DNA of 64,000 bases from Phycisphaerae bacterium. GTDB taxonomy: Bacteria; Planctomycetota; Phycisphaerae; Phycisphaerales; SM1A02. The translations under genes were made by a program, and so were the position numbers. Location: positions 62,001-126,000 of the forward strand of contig PBAX01000005.1 of the NCBI GenBank assembly GCA_002716385.1. Reading direction: 5' to 3'. The notes beneath the pieces are model-generated. The model did no database searches, was not told the DNA's origin, and saw only the letters and a program-made list of their open reading frames with translations. Position 1 is the stretch's first letter; every line of letters starts with the position of its first letter. Positions 26,048-34,978 of this stretch are shown here, piece after piece.

Positions 26048-27436
26048 TCAGGACGAACTGCTGCCAACAGGGCTCTTGCGACTTGGATAGAACGCCAAAA
26101 GAATCACAAGACAGGCCAATGCCGCGTACAAAGGCACCGAGAACAGCAATGACCAGTCACGCTTCATCAGAGGCGTTCCGTTCTCTATGACCGGCTGCCC
26201 ATCCTTCAAGACCTCGATCATGGTCAGAGGGCCCATGACGTTGCTGGCGATGTAACTGCCAAGGATGATCCCGACGCCGACAATCACCAGATTGAAGAGA
26301 TTCTGTGCAGTCGCCTTCACATCCTTCGTCGTCTCTTCGTCCACGACCATGAACGCCACGAAGATGAAGCATCCGAAACAGAGTCCGTGCAGGGACACGC
26401 CCGCCACCAGAATGACGACATCTGGAATTCCGAGCGTCGCATTCAGCCAGCCGATCTGGGAGAACAGGAACATTCGCAGGGCGTACGCGCCCAACCCGAT
26501 TGCCAACAGTGATTTCCTCGACCATTTGCTCGCAATGAAGGGGATGAGGAAGAGGACGACGATTTCGGACATCTGACCGATCGTCATCAAGCCACCCCCA
26601 CCAACACCGAACACCTTGTTTATGGAGGATTCGAATCCCTCGAAGTTGTTCTGATACTCTCCGATGAACTGGGATGTGTACACGAAGTAGAACTGATGGA
26701 TCATGCTCACTGGGATCGCGAGCAGGAACAGGATCAGCAGAGGGTTGCGCTTGATCTCCCGGCCGGTCTCCAAAAACGCGAAATGCTCCTCGCCCTTCTG
26801 AGGCGGTGTCTTTGGAAGCGAGAAACAGTACAGGCCCATCAACACGCCAAGTATGGCGCTGAGTCGGAAGGCGTCCTGCATGCCCGTCGCCTGAGCAAGC
26901 GACTCCTCGGCCGCCGACACACCTGCTGGCGTATGAGTGTGCAGAAGCCACTGGCCGATGCCTATCCCGACAACAATCCAACCGACCGTTCCCCAGAGTC
27001 TCACCCAACCGAAATCGCGGTCACGATCAGGCATGTGATGGAATGCCAGAGAATTCGTCAGGGCGATTGTCGGCGCATAGATCACCGAGTACATCAGGGA
27101 CAGACCCAGAAACACCCAGAAATTGGTCGCGTCACCGAGAAACCAGACAACAACAGCGCCCGCGATATGACTCAAACCTAGGAACTTCTCGGTGTTGAAC
27201 AAACGGTCCGCCACCTGACCGGCGATGAATGGCCCGAGAATCGCACCAAAGCCTCCCGCCATGAAGAGCCATCCGATCTCGTCGGGTTCGAACTTTCGGT
27301 AGTTCTTCAGAAAGGGATACAGCAGCGGCAGCCAGGCACCCCAGATCGCGTACTGCAGGAACATCATGAGGGAAAGCCGACTTCCCAGTCCAAATCCCAT
27401 GCGTGGTGTTGCAACCGATGGTGCCGATGAATTCAT
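26048..27436 (-). CDS. MFS transporter of the nucleoside:H+ symporter (NupG) type
   Basis: A 462-residue protein with about 12 membrane helices. The N-terminal RLSLMMFLQYAIWGAWLPLLYPFLKN and the following FEPDEIGWLFMAGGFGAILGPFIAGQVADR fit the Nuc_H_symport family (NupG, XapB). A conserved MPDRDRDFGWVRLWGTVGW region contains the inter-helix Arg/Asp signature. Planctomycete members are often near sugar-oxidoreductase operons and may carry sugars; the convergent oxidoreductase operon at 20524-26023 supports a sugar or polyol substrate, which is inference. It ends 25 bases from the hydrolase stop. Confidence 0.85.
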   Translation of the reverse strand: MNSSAPSVATPRMGFGLGSRLSLMMFLQYAIWGAWLPLLYPFLKNYRKFEPDEIGWLFMAGGFGAILGPFIAGQVADRLFNTEKFLGLSHIAGAVVVWFLGDATNFWVFLGLSLMYSVIYAPTIALTNSLAFHHMPDRDRDFGWVRLWGTVGWIVVGIGIGQWLLHTHTPAGVSAAEESLAQATGMQDAFRLSAILGVLMGLYCFSLPKTPPQKGEEHFAFLETGREIKRNPLLILFLLAIPVSMIHQFYFVYTSQFIGEYQNNFEGFESSINKVFGVGGGGLMTIGQMSEIVVLFLIPFIASKWSRKSLLAIGLGAYALRMFLFSQIGWLNATLGIPDVVILVAGVSLHGLCFGCFIFVAFMVVDEETTKDVKATAQNLFNLVIVGVGIILGSYIASNVMGPLTMIEVLKDGQPVIENGTPLMKRDWSLLFSVPLYAALACLVILLAFYPSRKSPVGSSSS

Positions 27437-27513
27437 GAACGGTCTCCTGCCTGTTGGTGGCTCATTGAGACTGTATCAAGGATCACCTCCTCGGTAGCAC
27501 TCCCGGTCATTGC

Positions 27514-27519
27514 TACACT
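27514..27519 (+). promoter_or_regulatory. -10-like hexamer TACACT just upstream of the APC permease start
   Basis: TACACT, preceded by TGC (extended -10 look), ends 8 bases before the ATG at 27528. If used, transcription would start at or near the A of ATG. No Shine-Dalgarno lies between. No good -35 is visible. Confidence 0.35.
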
Positions 27520-27527
27520 TGCCACCC

Positions 27528-29153
27528 ATGGGAACCGCCCCGCCGACTGCTCATAGACATCGCCTTGGCCTTATTGGATTGCTGTTCGCCTCAATCGGCG
27601 GAATCCTCGGCTCAGGATGGCTCTTTGGCCCGCTCTATGCCGCACAACTGGCAGGTCCCGCCGCATTGATCGCCTGGCTGATCGGGGGCATTGCCATAAC
27701 CATCATTGCGCTGACCTTCGCCGAGGTGGCGGCATCACTGCCTCTCAATGGAGGGATCACACGCCACGCGCTGCTGGCTTATGGACAGACGACTGGTTTC
27801 CTGGCGTCACTTGGAACATGGCTGACATTCACGGTCATTGTCGCCGCGGAAGTCCAGGCCGTACTTCAGTACGCCTCCATCTACTGGGATGGCCTGACCA
27901 CTCCGATGAAGGACGGCACACATCCACTCACGATGACTGGATTTGCGGTGGCCGCCGTGCTTTGGATCATCTTCAGTTTGATCACCTGGGTCGGCATCAA
28001 GCTCTTCGCCCGTGTGAACAGCGTGCTGACATGGATCAAGGTCGCGCTCATCATCGTGGTCACCACGGCACTGATCATTCTCTCCTTTGAATGGACCATG
28101 TTCGATGACATGAAGGAAGGTGGATTCGCCCCGTATGGCTGGAGCGGCATCTTCCGTGCAATGGCCTATGGAGGTGTGATCTACGCCTTCACCGGCTTTC
28201 AACATGCGGCTGTCGCGGCTGGCGAATCCAGAAATCCTCATCGTGATGTTCCAATCGCCGTCGTCGGTTCGATTCTCGTCTGCCTGATCTTCTACATCTT
28301 CGTTCAGGCCGCCTTCCTCGGGGCCATGCGTGAGAGCGACATGCCGCATGGATGGCACAGTCTCAAGTTCGATGGACAGGTCGGACCATTGGCCGGATTG
28401 GCCATGACGCTGGGCGTGACCTGGCTGTTCATAGTCATCTTCGCCGGCGCAATCGCCTCTCCGCTCGGTGCGGGACTGATCAATCTCGGATCAAGCATGC
28501 GAATCGTGAGAGGCATGAGCCACGACTCGTACCTGCCCAGAAGACTTGGACGACTTGGTCGCTTCCACACACCCGGGCTCGTACTAGCGCTGTCATTTCC
28601 ACTTGGCCTCTTCCTGTTTCTTCCGTTTCCAGGATGGCAGGATCTCGTCGCCTTTCTGGCATCGGTCGTCGTGATCGCCTATGCCATGGGCCCACTTTGC
28701 CTGCTGGCACTTCGAAAACAACTTCCGGATCACAAGCGGCCATTCACACTGCCGATGGCCCATCTCATCTGCCCGATCGCCTTCATGATCTGTGGACTCC
28801 TGATCTACTGGGCCGGCTGGACGATCGTCTGGAAACTCGGGGTCACGTTCGGCACCTGCGCCCTCATCTTCATTCTTGTGAAGATCCCGAGAGGTCGGAA
28901 CATCGATTTCATGGGATCGCTCTGGATCTGGCCGTTTCTGGGCGGACTCGTCGCACTGGCCTGGCTTGGGGGTCATGGCGGCGTCGAGGTGATCCCCTTC
29001 GGCTGGGACATCCTCTCCGTCGCAGGCTGGTCTCTGCTGTGCTATCTGCTGGGCCTTGGCCTTCGAATTTCACCTGAGCAGACCCAGAACTATCTGAATT
29101 TGATCCATGAGGCCCATGAAGAGGACCTTGAAATCGCCGATTTCGGTGGCTGA
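27528..29153 (+). CDS. APC-superfamily amino-acid permease
   Basis: A 541-residue permease with about 12-14 helices. It opens with GLIGLLFASIGGILGSGWLFGPLYAAQLAGPAALIAWLIGG, the helix-1 unwound GSGWLFG motif (helix-1 substrate site) and helix-2 features of the APC fold. A helix-6-like stretch (GVIYAFTGFQHAAVAAGESRNPHRDVPIAV) is also characteristic. It probably imports or exchanges amino acids. The ATG at 27528 is used because the upstream TTG at 27510 lies in the promoter area. The transcript is ended by a strong terminator at 29292-29329. It is divergent from the MFS gene. Confidence 0.9.
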   Translation: MGTAPPTAHRHRLGLIGLLFASIGGILGSGWLFGPLYAAQLAGPAALIAWLIGGIAITIIALTFAEVAASLPLNGGITRHALLAYGQTTGFLASLGTWLTFTVIVAAEVQAVLQYASIYWDGLTTPMKDGTHPLTMTGFAVAAVLWIIFSLITWVGIKLFARVNSVLTWIKVALIIVVTTALIILSFEWTMFDDMKEGGFAPYGWSGIFRAMAYGGVIYAFTGFQHAAVAAGESRNPHRDVPIAVVGSILVCLIFYIFVQAAFLGAMRESDMPHGWHSLKFDGQVGPLAGLAMTLGVTWLFIVIFAGAIASPLGAGLINLGSSMRIVRGMSHDSYLPRRLGRLGRFHTPGLVLALSFPLGLFLFLPFPGWQDLVAFLASVVVIAYAMGPLCLLALRKQLPDHKRPFTLPMAHLICPIAFMICGLLIYWAGWTIVWKLGVTFGTCALIFILVKIPRGRNIDFMGSLWIWPFLGGLVALAWLGGHGGVEVIPFGWDILSVAGWSLLCYLLGLGLRISPEQTQNYLNLIHEAHEEDLEIADFGG

Positions 29154-29291
29154 AACCCCTCTCCGGACGAAATTCAACAATTTCCTTCCACAGATGTGAG
29201 ATCCGCTCCCCACTGACGCAGTTCAGGGTGGAAGCACGTTTTATCTCTATTCCCTAACTCTCCAAAAACAAGTGATTCCCCTTACGCAAGG

Positions 29292-29329
29292 CAATCCCAT
29301 CTGGACGTTCCAGATGGGATTGTCCTTTT
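29292..29329 (+). terminator. Intrinsic terminator after the APC permease
   Basis: A 13-bp perfect stem (29292-29304 with 29310-29322, loop ACGTT) is followed by TCCTTTT. It points rightward and lies about 140 bases after the permease stop. Confidence 0.85.
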
Positions 29330-29387
29330 CATACCGGCCAAGATCGATCGGAAACCGCAGGCTCGGACTTGAAGGAACGTGGGGATC

Positions 29388-29393
29388 TATCAT
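29388..29393 (+). promoter_or_regulatory. -10-like hexamer TATCAT just upstream of threonine aldolase
   Basis: TATCAT ends 6 bases before the ATG at 29400, and no Shine-Dalgarno is visible in the gap. The same hexamer with the same 6-base gap precedes the FHA-ECF gene. It may give a leaderless mRNA. Confidence 0.4.
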
Positions 29394-29399
29394 GCCTGC

Positions 29400-30437
29400 A
29401 TGAGCCAGATCATCGACTTGCGAAGCGATACCGTCACCCAACCGACAGCCCGAATGCGGAACGCGATGATGGATGCCCCTCTCGGCGATGACGTTCTCGG
29501 GGACGACCCAACCGTTCATAGACTCCAGGAACGATGCGCAGAACTCTTCGGGAAGGAAGCAGCCTGCTTCGTCCCTTCCGGATCGATGGCCAACCAGACA
29601 TGCATTCGAGCGCTGACCGCTCCAGGCGACGAGATTCTCGCCCACGAGAACAGTCACATCTACCAGTATGAAGCCGGGGGGCCGGCGGCGCTCTCTGGAT
29701 GCACCTTCGCCTTCTTTCGAGGGGCACGGGGATTCTTCACCTCGGAGGAAGTGAGACAGGCGATTCGTCCGGATGACCACCACTTCCCCAGATCGAGACT
29801 GCTCGTGATCGAGAACACGAACAATCGTGGCGGTGGCTCGGTCTGGCCGATTGAGCAACTGGCTGATGTCACACGTACGGCCCGTGATCTGGGACTTCGA
29901 TGCCATCTGGACGGCGCGAGAATCTGGAATGCCTGCGCCGCCACAGGCACTCGACCCGATGAATGGGCCAGCCACTTCGATACGGTATCCGCCTGCTTCT
30001 CGAAGGGGCTGGGTGCACCGGCCGGTTCGATCGTCGTCGGCGACGCGGAGACCGTCAATCAGGTCCATCGACTGAGGAAGATGCTGGGCGGCGCCATGCG
30101 ACAATCCGGCTTTCTCGCCGCCGCGGCGCTCCACGGAATCGAACATCATCGTGATCGGATGGCGGATGATCATCGTCGTGCAAGACGTCTAGCCGAGGCA
30201 CTCGCCCAATGCCCCGATACGAACATCGACCTCGACGCGATCGACACGAACATCGTCTACTTCGACACGGGCAACCATGATGCCCACGAAATGCAGGCCA
30301 TGTTCGAATCCAAGCATGTGAAGCTGCTCGCCCTTGGCCCACACAGGATGCGAGCCGTGCTGAGCATGGCGGTCGATGACGACGATATCGATCGAGCCAT
30401 CCCTGTTCTTCAGGATGGCCTCAAGGGAAACGCCTGA
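29400..30437 (+). CDS. Low-specificity L-threonine aldolase
   Basis: A PLP enzyme of fold type I that splits threonine or allo-threonine to glycine and acetaldehyde. Motifs: [13 protein letters not shown] at the start, [44 protein letters not shown] with the Asp that binds the PLP nitrogen, and [19 protein letters not shown] with the PLP lysine in SKGLG. Length 345 residues is normal. I chose the ATG at 29400 rather than 29379 because [11 protein letters not shown] is the family start. Named LtaE in enterobacteria. Downstream, 50 bases away, is pyrophosphatase. Confidence 0.93.
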   Translation: MSQIIDLRSDTVTQPTARMRNAMMDAPLGDDVLGDDPTVHRLQERCAELFGKEAACFVPSGSMANQTCIRALTAPGDEILAHENSHIYQYEAGGPAALSGCTFAFFRGARGFFTSEEVRQAIRPDDHHFPRSRLLVIENTNNRGGGSVWPIEQLADVTRTARDLGLRCHLDGARIWNACAATGTRPDEWASHFDTVSACFSKGLGAPAGSIVVGDAETVNQVHRLRKMLGGAMRQSGFLAAAALHGIEHHRDRMADDHRRARRLAEALAQCPDTNIDLDAIDTNIVYFDTGNHDAHEMQAMFESKHVKLLALGPHRMRAVLSMAVDDDDIDRAIPVLQDGLKGNA

Positions 30438-30474
30438 AACAGCTCCGATCCGGACAATCAACCGACTCCCCTGA

Positions 30475-30480
30475 TAGGAT
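30475..30480 (+). promoter_or_regulatory. -10-like hexamer TAGGAT before pyrophosphatase
   Basis: TAGGAT ends 7 bases before the ATG at 30488. A -35-like CGGACA sits 18 bases upstream (30451-30456). It may give a leaderless or very short-leader mRNA. Confidence 0.35.
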
Positions 30481-30487
30481 CCGACTC

Positions 30488-31018
30488 ATGAGCGACAACC
30501 TCCTGCATCTGCCCACCGGACCGGAGCCTCCCACGATCGTGAATGCGATCATCGAGATTCCCAGTGGTTGCTCCAACAAGTACGAGTACGACAAGGAACT
30601 CAATGTCATAAAGCTGGATCGAACACTCTTCAGTCCGGTCCATTATCCAGGCGCCTACGGCTTCATACCCAGGACCCACGCCGAGGACGACGATCCACTC
30701 GACATACTCGTTCTTCTCGATGGCCCGACCTATCCCGGAACACTGGTTGAAGTCAGACCGGTAGGCGTGCTCGAGATGCGTGACGACAAGGGACTGGATC
30801 ACAAGATTCTCGGTGTCCCGATCAGCGATCCTCGAAAGGCCGAGATCATGGGCCTTCAGGATGTGCCTCGCCATACGCTCAAGGAAGTGGACTACTTCTT
30901 CCACATCTACAAGGATCTCGAGGGCAAGTTCGCCGACACGTATGGATGGCTCGATCGAATGGAAGCCTACCGAATCATCAAGGAATGCATGGAGCGATAT
31001 GAATCGCAGCACAAGTGA
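30488..31018 (+). CDS. ppa: Inorganic pyrophosphatase, family I
   Basis: A 176-residue soluble enzyme that hydrolyses pyrophosphate with Mg and pulls biosynthetic reactions forward. The metal-binding signature DDDPLDILVLLDGPT, the Tyr-rich IPSGCSNKYEYDKEL start and HYPGAYGFIPRT region are all present, as is the later KGLDHKI element with a conserved Lys. Length fits bacterial hexameric enzymes. It is convergent with ArfB at 31028, 9 bases apart. Confidence 0.95.
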   Translation: MSDNLLHLPTGPEPPTIVNAIIEIPSGCSNKYEYDKELNVIKLDRTLFSPVHYPGAYGFIPRTHAEDDDPLDILVLLDGPTYPGTLVEVRPVGVLEMRDDKGLDHKILGVPISDPRKAEIMGLQDVPRHTLKEVDYFFHIYKDLEGKFADTYGWLDRMEAYRIIKECMERYESQHK

Positions 31019-31027
31019 CCTCGAGGA

Positions 31028-31465
31028 TCACTCCTTGCTCCAGTCGCTCCCTCTTCCCCGCTTGACATCGCCCCGCTTCCGCTTCTCATCCATTCGACGC
31101 TGCTTGCTGGCCCGTGTCGCCTTGGTGGGAACACGCTTCTTCTGAGGTGTGATCGCCTGCCTGACCAGCTCAGCAAATCGAACTCGAACCAGTTCCCGGT
31201 TGCCTGCCTGGGATCGGGACTCCTCGCATGAGATCCTCAGTATTCCGTCCTTGTTGATCCGGGACCGAAGCTTCTCCTTCAGGAGAGAACGCTGAGGATC
31301 ATCCAGAACCGTCGAGGCATCGATGTCGAACCGTATGGTGACGCGAGTCTCGACCTTGTTCACATGCTGACCACCGGGTCCGGTCGAACGTGAGAAGTCG
31401 TATTGGAGCTCACATGCCGGAATCCTAAGGCCAGGCTGGATGTCGATGTCCTCAACTGATGCCAA
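31028..31465 (-). CDS. arfB: ArfB-type alternative ribosome-rescue peptidyl-tRNA hydrolase
   Basis: A 145-residue protein with the RF-1 domain core including the GGQ motif in SRSTGPGGQHVNKVETRVTIRF. The C-terminal tail is strongly basic (KRVPTKATRASKQRRMDEKRKRGDVKRGRG), as in ArfB (YaeJ) and ICT1, where it enters the empty mRNA channel of stalled ribosomes. It releases nascent chains without a stop codon. The start is a TTG at 31465 preceded by CAGGAG with 10-base spacing; no ATG lies in frame near by. It is a true single-domain protein, not a release-factor fragment. Confidence 0.9.
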   Translation of the reverse strand: MASVEDIDIQPGLRIPACELQYDFSRSTGPGGQHVNKVETRVTIRFDIDASTVLDDPQRSLLKEKLRSRINKDGILRISCEESRSQAGNRELVRVRFAELVRQAITPQKKRVPTKATRASKQRRMDEKRKRGDVKRGRGSDWSKE

Positions 31466-31551
31466 GATCCAATCACTCCTGAAACCGAATCAATTCCCTT
31501 CCCTTGTCGGGAGGCTCACCAGAGCCTACCTTGAGATATCGGAGCAAGCTG

Positions 31552-32241
31552 ATGAGCAAGTCCAGACAACGCAAGGATGCCTTTCCAGCTACCCAGATGA
31601 CCTGGATCCGGGATCGACTCGATTCCGGGGAGGAGGGTCGTCGGGATGTCACGAATCATCTGATGGAAGTCTATGCGGAGCCTCTTCGGATCTATCTGCT
31701 TGGTTCCAGTTTTCGATCAGCTGGCGAACCCGAGGAATTGATCAATGGCTTCTTTGCCAACCGTCTAGCCAGGACGGAATACATGGATGGATGGAGAAGC
31801 AGCGACAAGCGGCTTAGAAGATGGCTGATCAATGGTTTGATTTTCTACATTAAAGAGGAATTTCGGCGCCAGAAACGAGGGGGATCCCCTCTTTCAGATG
31901 AAGTCGAAGCTGGGCTGGAGGATCCCTCGGACCAGTACCGGGCGTTCGAGAAGGCCTGGGCGGCATCCGTCGTACGTCGTGCGATGTCAATGGCATCCGT
32001 GAGGTGCACACAAGAAGGGCTTGAAGCCCATTGGGATATCTTCGTTCGCCACCACATTCAGCAACAACCATATGCCATCTGCTGCAAGGAACACGGTGTC
32101 AATGCCGCCAGAGCAGCCGTAATGTCGCGAACTGCAGCCACCAGATTCCGCGATGCCGTACGCGCACTGGTCAGCATGGACGGCGCCGATGAGAATACGA
32201 TTGACAAGGAAATCGCAGGCCTCAGGGATTTGATGAAATGA
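31552..32241 (+). CDS. Sigma-70-like regulator, first gene of a three-gene coupled operon
   Basis: About 229 residues. The sequence looks like a divergent extracytoplasmic-type sigma: a region 2-like portion (EPLRIYLLGSSFRSAGEPEELINGFFANRLARTEYMDGW) and a helical arginine-rich portion (LRRWLINGLIFYIKEEFRRQKRGG). The C-terminal half (HHIQQQPYAICCKEHGVNAARAAVMSRTAATRFRDAVRALV) may be a region-4-like helix-turn-helix. Planctomycete ECF sigmas are very diverse (known), so the class is not certain. The ATG at 31552 has SD CGGAGC. Its TGA overlaps the next ATG (ATGA). Confidence 0.7.
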   Translation: MSKSRQRKDAFPATQMTWIRDRLDSGEEGRRDVTNHLMEVYAEPLRIYLLGSSFRSAGEPEELINGFFANRLARTEYMDGWRSSDKRLRRWLINGLIFYIKEEFRRQKRGGSPLSDEVEAGLEDPSDQYRAFEKAWAASVVRRAMSMASVRCTQEGLEAHWDIFVRHHIQQQPYAICCKEHGVNAARAAVMSRTAATRFRDAVRALVSMDGADENTIDKEIAGLRDLMK

Positions 32242-32705
32242 ATGAAATCTACCCATCAATGGCAGGTCAACCGGCCCCGGATGATCAACTCGACCCGAAG
32301 ACCGTGTCCCATCTGCTCGGCATGGCCACCTCTCCACCAGCGCATCCGGCGGATGCCCTGGCCATCAAGCTTGCCGATCCGGAGGGACGCAAGTGGGGAC
32401 TGCAAGTACTCGGCTCACCACCAATCGACGGCCTGACATCCGAGGATCTCCTGGACAAACCCACCGATCTCGAGATGCTGAGGCAGCTTCACCGTCATGG
32501 CAAGAGGACATTCCATGATTCCGTTCCAGGGGATGAACAGCATGAAGGCATGCTCTGGTATCTCGTAGCCATCGCGCTGGCCATCGGCGACCATGATGAG
32601 ATGCTCTCCAGCCAGCCCAAGAAGGAAGTTGTGGAAGCCATCCTCGTGGTAGCCGACACGCTGCCTTCCCCCTGGTGTGATCGCCTGGAAACGGCCGATC
32701 AATGA
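32238..32705 (+). CDS. Unknown small protein in the sigma/SGNH operon
   Basis: A 155-residue soluble protein that I do not recognise. It begins acidic and proline-rich (MNEIYPSMAGQPAPDDQLDPKTVSHLLGMA) and is helical afterwards, with HRHGKRTFHDSVPGDEQHEGMLWYLVAIALAIG near 85-117 and a terminal SPWCDRLETADQ. There is no signal peptide or clear membrane helix. It is joined to the sigma-like gene by ATGA and to the SGNH gene by ATGA, so translation of the three is coupled. It could be a partner or anti-sigma of the upstream sigma; that is a guess from position only. Confidence 0.65.
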   Translation: MNEIYPSMAGQPAPDDQLDPKTVSHLLGMATSPPAHPADALAIKLADPEGRKWGLQVLGSPPIDGLTSEDLLDKPTDLEMLRQLHRHGKRTFHDSVPGDEQHEGMLWYLVAIALAIGDHDEMLSSQPKKEVVEAILVVADTLPSPWCDRLETADQ

Positions 32706-33634
32706 ACTTCATTCGAATCCTATTGCTGCCAATTGTCATCGTTGCGTCTGCAGCATCGATTCCAGCAAGCTCTCACTCGTTTGAATCGACCGATTCGCCT
32801 GAGACACCTCATGCGCTTGATCGGATCGCCATCATTGGAGCCAGCGCTTCCGCGGGATGGGGCCTCGTTCTCCGCTACATCGATGAAGAGGACATGGTTG
32901 TCACCAGGCTGGTGACGCTGAACGACGTGCTGCAGGCCTGCATCCAAAGAGATGAGACGATAGTACGTCTGCAGGGAAGCGGCATGTTCTTCTGGAATCC
33001 CGAGCGAGTCGGCGAAAAACAGGCCACAGAAGCCCTTGCGGAGGATCCCACGCTTCTGGTCGCAATCGACTATCTGTTCTGGTTCGGATACGGGAATCGA
33101 GGCGTCGATGGCAGGAGAATCCCATTCGGAAGCGATGGACATGAGGCCCGTCTGGAACTTCTTGAGAAAGGACTGGCCGAGCTCGAGGAGTTCGATTGCC
33201 CTATGCTCGTTGGTGATTTTCCGGATATGTCCGAAGCCGTGGGCTACATGCTGGGCGAGAGCCAGATGCCCGCACCAGAAACACTCAAAGCACTGAACAG
33301 ACGATTGCGTGAGTGGGCGAACGAGCATACTAATGTCACCATCGTCTCGCTCGCGGATCTGACCAATGCCATGAAATCCGACAAGCCCTTCGAAGCCGGC
33401 CGTCAGCAATGGCCCGCGGGATCCCGCAAGCAATTCATGCAGAGAGACAATCTGCATCCAACACTCGATGGCCTCATCATCCTCACACAGGAATCCATGG
33501 CGACGATTCTCGATCAGAACACGGTAACCGACGGACATTGCATCGATTTCGAACTCGAATCGGTTCGAAACCGGATCTATGAGAACAATCAGCCGGAAGG
33601 AACCACTCCGAAACCCTACACAGCAGAGGATTGA
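32702..33634 (+). CDS. Secreted SGNH/GDSL-like hydrolase
   Basis: A 310-residue protein. A signal-type N-terminus (ILLLPIVIVASAASIPASS) precedes an SGNH-like fold. The block I nucleophile region is IAIIGASASAGWGL, in which a Ser replaces the GDS of classical members, and block V is DNLHPTLDGL with the Asp/His pair. Such proteins are esterases or polysaccharide deacetylases; planctomycetes have many. Catalytic activity is plausible but the block III Asn is not obvious to me. It is the third member of the ATGA-coupled operon that begins with a sigma-like protein at 31552, which suggests regulated secretion. Confidence 0.75.
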   Translation: MNFIRILLLPIVIVASAASIPASSHSFESTDSPETPHALDRIAIIGASASAGWGLVLRYIDEEDMVVTRLVTLNDVLQACIQRDETIVRLQGSGMFFWNPERVGEKQATEALAEDPTLLVAIDYLFWFGYGNRGVDGRRIPFGSDGHEARLELLEKGLAELEEFDCPMLVGDFPDMSEAVGYMLGESQMPAPETLKALNRRLREWANEHTNVTIVSLADLTNAMKSDKPFEAGRQQWPAGSRKQFMQRDNLHPTLDGLIILTQESMATILDQNTVTDGHCIDFELESVRNRIYENNQPEGTTPKPYTAED

Positions 33635-33659
33635 TCCGGCTATCAGCCATCACATCTTC

Positions 33660-33665
33660 TAGGAT
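33660..33665 (+). promoter_or_regulatory. -10-like hexamer TAGGAT before the VTT-domain gene
   Basis: TAGGAT ends 6 bases before the ATG at 33672 and follows the SGNH stop by about 25 bases. It may mark a separate, leaderless transcript for the membrane protein. Confidence 0.3.
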
Positions 33666-33671
33666 TCACGA

Positions 33672-34466
33672 ATGACCGATCAGGCAACCAAGGACCACTC
33701 GAAGAAGAATGGACATTCAGGTGTCCCGACTGGCCGTGAATTCGTTCAGGAGGCCGGCGCCACGGGCATTCTGGCATTGCTCTGGGTGTTGCTCCCACTG
33801 ATATTGGGATCCACACTGCTCTACTTTCTCGGATCGGTCTCGAACTGGCTCTCCGATCAAGGCCAGGTGGGAATACTGATCTACATCCTGTGCTTCGGGT
33901 TCTCCGCTGGCTTCGGCTTCTTTCCAACCTACGCACAGGCCATACTTGGGGGATGGGTCTTCGGAATCGCCATTGGAATTCCCGCCGCCATAGCAGGCAT
34001 CCTGTTGGCGGCCTTCATCGGCTACATGATCTCCAGACTCGTATCGGGAAATCGTGTGGAGCAGATACTGCAAAGACATTCGAAGTCGGAAGCCATACGC
34101 AAGGCACTGATCGGAAGAGGTCCTTGGCGTACGCTCGGGATCATCACCCTTATTCGAATCCCCCCCAATTCGCCGTTTGCCTTGACGAACCTGCTGATTG
34201 CAGCCTGCGGTGTTCCGCTGGCGACATGTTTGGCGGGTACCGCGATCGGCATGTTGCCTCGGACAGCGATCTTTATCGTGGTGACCGCAGCAGCACGCTC
34301 AGCTGGAATCGGGGACTTCGATGAGTTCCTCAGTCAGGGGCGTGGCCCATGGATGATCGGAGCCGGCCTGCTCGTCGCGTTCGCCGTCCTGATCATCATT
34401 GGATCCATTGCCAAAAATGCACTGGAAAAAGTTGCAAAACTGGATATGAGCAAGCCCACCGACTGA
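33672..34466 (+). CDS. TVP38/TMEM64-family (VTT domain) membrane protein
   Basis: A 264-residue membrane protein with about six helices. The VTT/SNARE-associated signature is near 70-135: IYILCFGFSAGFGFFPTYAQAILGGWVFG then GIPAAIAGILLAAFIGYMISRLVSGNRVEQIL. A further conserved block is GIITLIRIPPNSPFALTNLLIAACGVPLATCLAGTAIG. The family includes DedA and TMEM41B relatives, lipid scramblases or transporters. The N-terminal 30 residues are polar (KKNGHSGVPTGREF). Substrate is unknown. It is convergent with DoxX at 34479. Confidence 0.85.
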   Translation: MTDQATKDHSKKNGHSGVPTGREFVQEAGATGILALLWVLLPLILGSTLLYFLGSVSNWLSDQGQVGILIYILCFGFSAGFGFFPTYAQAILGGWVFGIAIGIPAAIAGILLAAFIGYMISRLVSGNRVEQILQRHSKSEAIRKALIGRGPWRTLGIITLIRIPPNSPFALTNLLIAACGVPLATCLAGTAIGMLPRTAIFIVVTAAARSAGIGDFDEFLSQGRGPWMIGAGLLVAFAVLIIIGSIAKNALEKVAKLDMSKPTD

Positions 34467-34478
34467 TGTGTCAGGCGG

Positions 34479-34871
34479 TCATTTCTTCATCGAGGGCCCG
34501 GGGCCATCGAAACTGACCGGCCCGGCGCCATTCGAGATGATCAGACAGAGTCCGCCGATCAAGCCCAGATTCTTCATGAACTGGATGAAAGACTCCTCAC
34601 CGCCTGTGGGTGAATGGAAAATCACCGTCACGGGAATCAGGAAGAGGATCAGCAGCACCGCACCCCATCGGGCCTTGATTCCCAGAATCAACGCTATGCT
34701 TCCCAGAAGCAGGAACACAATCGTTCCAAGCAGGAAGAAACCTGGAATCGGGATTCCCTTCTCGCCCATCACCTTGGAGACCGTCTCGAATTCACGGATA
34801 TCCTTGATAGCAGACCAGAGGAAAATGGCTGCCAGAAGGATTCTTCCCAATAGAGGCAACAACGCTTGCAT
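34479..34871 (-). CDS. DoxX-family membrane protein
   Basis: A 130-residue four-helix protein. The start LLPLLGRILLAAIFLWSAIKDI and the KGIPIPGFFLLGTIVFLLLGSIALILGIKARWGAVLLILFLIPVTVIFHSP run fit DoxX/DoxD-like proteins. DoxX members work in thiosulfate oxidation or envelope redox; a general role is not known. The SD GGGAG precedes the ATG. Between it and the GH9 gene is a hairpin at 34892-34931. A second, different DoxX-like gene lies at 44262. Confidence 0.83.
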   Translation of the reverse strand: MQALLPLLGRILLAAIFLWSAIKDIREFETVSKVMGEKGIPIPGFFLLGTIVFLLLGSIALILGIKARWGAVLLILFLIPVTVIFHSPTGGEESFIQFMKNLGLIGGLCLIISNGAGPVSFDGPGPSMKK

Positions 34872-34891
34872 GAGGTCAACTCCCTATGAAT

Positions 34892-34931
34892 CGAGGATAC
34901 CGGCCTGCTATCGGCAGAACCGGCATCCTCG
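34892..34931 (-). promoter_or_regulatory. Hairpin between the GH9 gene and DoxX
   Basis: Arms 34892-34903 and 34920-34931 pair with one internal mismatch (CGAGGAT-CCGG on the left). No T tract follows on the minus strand, so it may be a weak terminator of the cellulase transcript or a leader stem of DoxX. Confidence 0.4.
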
Positions 34932-34978
34932 CTCTAAGAGTGGGCCATCAGGCACTGTTTAAATGGATCCCTGAGTCA

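Noticed and set aside
26600..26650. A GATTCGAATCCC-like string, considered as a tRNA T-arm
   Set aside because: It is inside the MFS gene, and no acceptor or anticodon stem surrounds it. No tRNA was found in the window.
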